Origin: Fimbriimonas planktonicus
GTDB lineage: Bacteria > Armatimonadota > Fimbriimonadia > Fimbriimonadales > Fimbriimonadaceae
Assembly (NCBI GenBank): GCA_965234685.1
Contig: OZ248539.1
Location: 1,302,001 to 1,366,000, forward strand
DNA length: 64,000 bases
Direction: 5' to 3'
Below the pieces are notes generated by a model, which worked only from the letters and a program-made list of their open reading frames with translations, did no database searches and had not been told where the DNA came from. Below are positions 60,670 through 64,000 of this stretch, in pieces. Made by a program: the position numbers and the translations under genes. The stretch's first letter is position 1, and every line of letters begins with the position of its first letter.

Positions 60670-61512
60670 ATGTATCTTGCACTTTCTCCCGGCGCCGTGG
60701 GAATTCAACCCGCAACTCTCGAAGACGCGATTTCTGCTGCGGTCGCAGGCGGCTTTGGTGGGCTAGAACTCAGCCCGCAGACCATCAAGGAGCGCGGGGT
60801 TGACGTGGTCAAAGGTCTCCTTGCCGAAGCAAATCTGGCTCCTGCAGGATTTGGGCTGTCGGTCGACTTTCGCCAAGAGGTCGCTCCAACCGATGCTCAG
60901 ATGCAGGAATTTGCCGAAGGCGTCGAACTCGCCGCTGCAGTTGGACTGACCCGATGCATGACCTGGATCATGCCGTGCTCCAACGAGCGCCCCTTCGATG
61001 CAAACTTTGAGTTTCACGTTGAGCGACTCCAGCCGCTCGCGAAGATCCTCCAGGACAATGGCGTGGGCTTTGGGCTTGAATTTGTTGGTCCAAAGACCCT
61101 ACGAGACAGCCAAACCTATCCGTTCGTGTACGACATTCCAGGAATGACAAAGCTTGCTGAGGCGGTCGGACCAGAAGTCGGCTTCCTCGTTGACAGCTTC
61201 CACTGGTATTGCACCGGATCGAACGTAGAGGACCTGGCGGCGGTACCGCTTTCAAAGGTCGTTTACGTCCACATCAATGATGCTCAGCCCGGCAAAACTC
61301 CGGAAGAGCAAGTAGATAACCAGCGCGCCCTGCCGGCCGAGACCGGCGTGATCGACGCGAAGGCTTTCCTTGGCACGCTGAAGTCGATTGGCTACGATGG
61401 TCCGCTTGTAGCCGAGCCGTTCCTCGACCTTTCGAACCTTGCAAGCGATGCAGAACGGGCCGTGTTGATTGGCAACGCGGGCCGCGAAATGCTCTCGGTC
61501 GCGTTCGACTAA
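60670..61512 (+). CDS. Xylose-isomerase-like TIM-barrel protein (AP endonuclease 2 family fold)
   Basis: A 280-residue protein of the sugar phosphate isomerase/epimerase superfamily. It shows AVAGGFGGLELSPQTIKERGVDV at the first turns, LTRCMTWIMPCSNERPFDAN in the middle, the metal-binding Glu in VGFGLEFVGPKTLR, GFLVDSFHWYCTGSNVED with the DxxH pattern, and VVYVHINDAQPGK plus GPLVAEPFLDL. Substrate unknown; relatives are hydroxypyruvate or inosose isomerases and epimerases. Its stop overlaps the convergent glycosyltransferase gene by four bases. Confidence 0.88.
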   Translation: MYLALSPGAVGIQPATLEDAISAAVAGGFGGLELSPQTIKERGVDVVKGLLAEANLAPAGFGLSVDFRQEVAPTDAQMQEFAEGVELAAAVGLTRCMTWIMPCSNERPFDANFEFHVERLQPLAKILQDNGVGFGLEFVGPKTLRDSQTYPFVYDIPGMTKLAEAVGPEVGFLVDSFHWYCTGSNVEDLAAVPLSKVVYVHINDAQPGKTPEEQVDNQRALPAETGVIDAKAFLGTLKSIGYDGPLVAEPFLDLSNLASDAERAVLIGNAGREMLSVAFD

Positions 61513-62609
61513 TCGATCTGACGACCGAGAACTTCGGAATAGACCTTCTTCGTCTTTGCAATCATGTGGTCAAAGGTGAACTCGGCTTCGTACCGTTGCC
61601 GACTCACCTGCCCCATGCGAGTTCGAAGCTCAGGGTCAGACAACATAATCCGAAGTTTGGCCTCAACCGCTGCGTCGTCCTTCACCGGCACCGAGAATCC
61701 GCTCTTCCCTTCTTCAATCGCCTCTTTACAACCGTTCACGTCAGTCACGAGAATCGGCAAGCCAGTGCGCATGGCTTCGAGGGTGGAACGTGGAAAGCCT
61801 TCGTAGTTGGTGATCAGGGCGAACAGGGCAGCGCTTTGCAAGAACGGCTTGACGTTCTTCTGCGATCCGTGGAAGTGGACCTGCGATCCGATTCCGAGAT
61901 CGATCACCAATTGCTCGTACTCGGCACGCTTCGGGCCGTCTCCAACGAGGTCCAGATCCCAGGGGATGTCCTTGATTCTTGAAAGCGCTTTGAACAAAGT
62001 CTCGTGGTCTTTCTGAAGGTCCATCCGCGCGACAACGACAATGCGGCTCGATGTCCCGGGCTCGGCGCGTTCCGGAGCGTCGGGCATACCGTTGTGCACG
62101 ACGGTGAAGTGGCTTGCCGGACCGATCTTTTCGTCGAGGGCCACTTGTTTATCAGCTTCGCATACGCAAATGATCTTCGGGCCCATGGGACGGCAGAATC
62201 GCTCGATCGCGCGAACGATAATGCGCTGGACTTTCGAGATGCCATCAACAAAGGTCCAACCGTGCGCGGTGTAAAGGGTCGGAACCTTGATCCGCTTCCC
62301 TACGATTCGACCGACCATGCCAGCCTTTGTGGAGTGGCAGGACACGAGGTCTGGAGCGTAGGCGCTTAGGGCCGCCTGAAGCTCTTTCATCGCCTTCATA
62401 TCGGCGCTGGGGCTGATAGGGCGATCGAGATGGGTCAGCGAGTGGAACGGAACTTGACGTTCGATCAATTGTTCCGTGAATGCGCCGGTTCCGCCAACGA
62501 AGACTTTTACTTCGTGCCCCTGCTTGATCAGGTAGGTGCTGACGTCACGGACATGAACATAGGAGCCACCGATGATGCTGGCGTGGGTGCAAACAAAAGC
62601 GATTCGCAT
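61509..62609 (-). CDS. GT4-family glycosyltransferase
   Basis: GT-B glycosyltransferase of 366 residues. N-terminal acceptor domain: RIAFVCTHASIIGGSYVHVRDVSTYLIKQGHEV and DLVSCHSTKAGMVGRIVGK. C-terminal donor domain: SRIVVVARMDLQKDHETLFKALSRI, DLVGDGPKRAEYEQLVIDLG, and the EX7E-type motif NYEGFPRSTLEAMRTGLPILVTDVNGCKE. Such enzymes build exopolysaccharide or lipopolysaccharide. The acceptor and donor cannot be told. The ATG is preceded by a strong hairpin and no ribosome binding site. Confidence 0.92.
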   Translation of the reverse strand: MRIAFVCTHASIIGGSYVHVRDVSTYLIKQGHEVKVFVGGTGAFTEQLIERQVPFHSLTHLDRPISPSADMKAMKELQAALSAYAPDLVSCHSTKAGMVGRIVGKRIKVPTLYTAHGWTFVDGISKVQRIIVRAIERFCRPMGPKIICVCEADKQVALDEKIGPASHFTVVHNGMPDAPERAEPGTSSRIVVVARMDLQKDHETLFKALSRIKDIPWDLDLVGDGPKRAEYEQLVIDLGIGSQVHFHGSQKNVKPFLQSAALFALITNYEGFPRSTLEAMRTGLPILVTDVNGCKEAIEEGKSGFSVPVKDDAAVEAKLRIMLSDPELRTRMGQVSRQRYEAEFTFDHMIAKTKKVYSEVLGRQID

Positions 62610-62612
62610 GGT

Positions 62613-62647
62613 TCAATCGCCCGGCGTCCACTACCGGGCGGAATTGA
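62613..62647 (-). other. Hairpin in the leader of the glycosyltransferase gene
   Basis: CGCCCGG (62618-62624) pairs with CCGGGCG (62634-62640), and TCAAT (62613-62617) with ATTGA (62643-62647) across a two-base bulge. The structure ends three bases before the glycosyltransferase ATG on the minus strand. No T run follows, so it is not a standard terminator for the porin gene upstream. Confidence 0.5.
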
Positions 62648-62709
62648 GTTTGACACGTATCTAGTACCAGGATGGCTACCTTAACAATCGTCAAGGCAGC
62701 CGGCCGACA

Positions 62710-63813
62710 CTAGAAGCGCAGGATGTGGGCGATGGTGAGAGTCGTTCGGTTGTTCGAAAGTCCGCCGTTGGAACGGTTGAACACGTTGAGATTCGACTTG
62801 TCGTACCGAAGTTCCGCGCGGAGCGTCGAGTTCGAGCTGAGACCCATATCGTATCCAGCGGTGATCGACTGGTAGCGGGCGGCGAATCCAGTTCGGAAGC
62901 CGTTTGGATCGTTCACAGACTCGACGCGCAGACCGATCGACGAATTTGACGAAGCGGTGTACTTGAGGTAGCCAGCGGCGCCGTAGAACTTTCCGCCTGG
63001 GTCGCCGGCATCCAGTCCGGTTGCACTGGCGTAGTCCGCGTTCACGGTGAACTTCAGCTTGTCGCTGATTGGGTACTGGAAGATAACGTCGCCTTGGTGA
63101 ACGCTGGTGTTACCGCCAGCGCCAAAGCCGTTGACGCGGGACGAACCTTCGTTGCCGCCGATGTAGTTGAGCGTGAGGGTGCCCTTTCCGACCGGGACGC
63201 TACCAGATGCGCCATAGGTCTTTCCAGCATTACTGTCTTCGGTTTCGTTCCAACCGTTAACAAGGTAGAGCGAAACGGCAACGGGACCGACCGTGGAGCT
63301 TGCACGACCACCAAGGTGGTAAATCGGCTGGGCCAAGGTGTAGAGGAATGGTCGCGAGTAGTGGTCGCAATCTGCAGCGACGATGCCCTCGTAGCCCACC
63401 CAAGCTGGGAACTTACCGAAGTCGAGGGTGTAGTTCTTGCCCTGGTATGTGACATAGCCTTGCTGAACGTACTTCAGGGCCGAGTTTGGACCGGCTGGCT
63501 CGGTGGCGGCAAGGATGTCCGCGTTCTTACCGAACGAGAACTGAAGGGTGAAACCCCATGGATTCTCAGCCGTTGGCTTCATGACAGCGGTGCCCTGCAC
63601 CGATGCGATGGTGAAGCTGTTGTTCGTGACGTCGAACTGGCGGAAGTTCACCGAACTGCCAGTAGCCGACTTCTTGAAGTTCGACTGGTAGAACATATCG
63701 ATCAAACCGGAGAAGCTAATCTTCGGTTCCTCGGCGTGAGCGGCGATGCTTAGAGTGGAGAGAACGGCGAGCATCGTTGATCGCGCAAAGGTGGACCGGT
63801 ATGAAATTTTCAT
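62710..63813 (-). CDS. Porin-like outer-membrane beta-barrel protein
   Basis: A 367-residue outer-membrane protein. Signal peptide up to about AAHAEEP, then a beta-barrel of alternating strands from ISFSGLIDMFYQSNFK to the C-terminal aromatic strand RTTLTIAHILRF, with Phe as last residue, a typical BAM recognition signal. The pattern FDVTNNSFTIASVQGTAVMKP, YTLDFGKFPAWVGYEGI, and SRPFLYTLAQPIYHLGGRAS is like the BBP2-type putative beta-barrel porins. Substrate unknown. A strong AT-rich promoter region lies upstream. Presence of such a barrel supports a diderm envelope. Confidence 0.87.
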   Translation of the reverse strand: MKISYRSTFARSTMLAVLSTLSIAAHAEEPKISFSGLIDMFYQSNFKKSATGSSVNFRQFDVTNNSFTIASVQGTAVMKPTAENPWGFTLQFSFGKNADILAATEPAGPNSALKYVQQGYVTYQGKNYTLDFGKFPAWVGYEGIVAADCDHYSRPFLYTLAQPIYHLGGRASSTVGPVAVSLYLVNGWNETEDSNAGKTYGASGSVPVGKGTLTLNYIGGNEGSSRVNGFGAGGNTSVHQGDVIFQYPISDKLKFTVNADYASATGLDAGDPGGKFYGAAGYLKYTASSNSSIGLRVESVNDPNGFRTGFAARYQSITAGYDMGLSSNSTLRAELRYDKSNLNVFNRSNGGLSNNRTTLTIAHILRF

Positions 63814-63848
63814 TGATGTATCACCAGAGCCATATCTGGTTGGGCAAC

Positions 63849-63876
63849 ATCATACGGCGAAATTTTCAGAAATCAA
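63849..63876 (-). promoter_or_regulatory. Candidate sigma70-type promoter of the porin gene
   Basis: On the minus strand TTGATT (63876-63871) and TATGAT (63854-63849) are spaced by 16 bases, in an AT-rich stretch about 35 bases upstream of the porin start codon. The rest of the region to the window edge (63877-64000) is AT-rich and holds no gene that I can support. Confidence 0.5.
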
Positions 63877-64000
63877 AAGAAAATGTTGAAAATTTACAAG
63901 TCTTTGACTCGATATTTAGGCAAAGACCCGCTTATACTTGGCAAACATTCCTGTACTTATCTTGATTGATAAATCAACATGAGTTGCGGATTACAAGGAA

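Overview
The window is chromosomal DNA of a free-living Gram-negative (diderm) bacterium with moderately high GC. Gene content points to Armatimonadota, most likely class Fimbriimonadia. The pointers are a DUF1559-like prepilin next to a LacI-type regulator, a type II secretion/type IV pilus operon with PilM/N/O-like assembly proteins, many small lipoproteins, a beta-barrel outer-membrane protein, and a GroEL with a His-rich tail. This placement is an inference from gene families, not from a marker-gene comparison. No phage, intact insertion sequence or CRISPR array is visible. Coding density is high and many genes overlap by 1-4 bases (ATGA, GTGA, TAATG), so translational coupling is common.

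Region by region. 1-7002 (minus strand): a long, tightly coupled operon glmU-prs-[six uncharacterised genes, mostly membrane proteins, one resembling DUF6754]-recO; recO runs off the left edge. 7083-9639 (mostly plus): upp, a GNAT acetyltransferase, then yggS-sepF-atl. 9636-15658 (minus): a tandem amidohydrolase pair of which one has lost its metal ligands, a PF10091-type glycan hydrolase, a prepilin-like protein coupled to a LacI-family regulator, and a small lipoprotein. Two LacI-type palindromes precede the regulator and the lipoprotein. 15787-19497 (minus): lysine/diaminopimelate genes dapC-hypothetical-dapD-dapE. 19541-21605: CIRCE, groES, groEL and terminator. 21607-28776: a serine beta-lactamase-like hydrolase, a small protein resembling the Acb2/Tad1 hairpin family, an STN-domain protein, DUF423, an M14 peptidase, an Eis-like acetyltransferase and an M42 peptidase. 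28781-32467 (minus): the coupled operon tyrA-aroA-cmk, followed by dapA.

32681-34817: three tandem paralogous lipoproteins of unknown function. 34907-41532: an AcuC-type deacetylase, aroC, an orphan pstB, a GAF histidine kinase, dnaK and a small unknown gene. 41600-45963: a degenerate transposase-like (RAYT) protein behind a PII gene, a PhoR-like kinase, a DUF187 glycosidase-like protein, a DUF2993-like protein and tRNA-Leu(TAG). 45965-48178: a lipoprotein, a PlsC-like acyltransferase and a GH26 glycosidase. 48398-60287 (plus): one operon encoding ATPase, inner-membrane platform protein, major and minor pseudopilins, GspL/PilN-like, PilO-like, PilP/GspC-like and secretin proteins, ending with a Spy/CpxP-like periplasmic protein and a strong terminator. 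60306-63813: a small protein, a xylose-isomerase-like TIM barrel, a GT4 glycosyltransferase and a porin-like outer-membrane protein.

Together the genes cover cell-wall precursor and nucleotide-sugar supply (glmU, prs, upp, dap genes), the end of the shikimate pathway (aroA, aroC, tyrA), chaperones and a complete envelope-spanning secretion/pilus machine. The least explained parts are the six-gene cassette between prs and recO, the three-lipoprotein array, and several degenerate or orphan family members.
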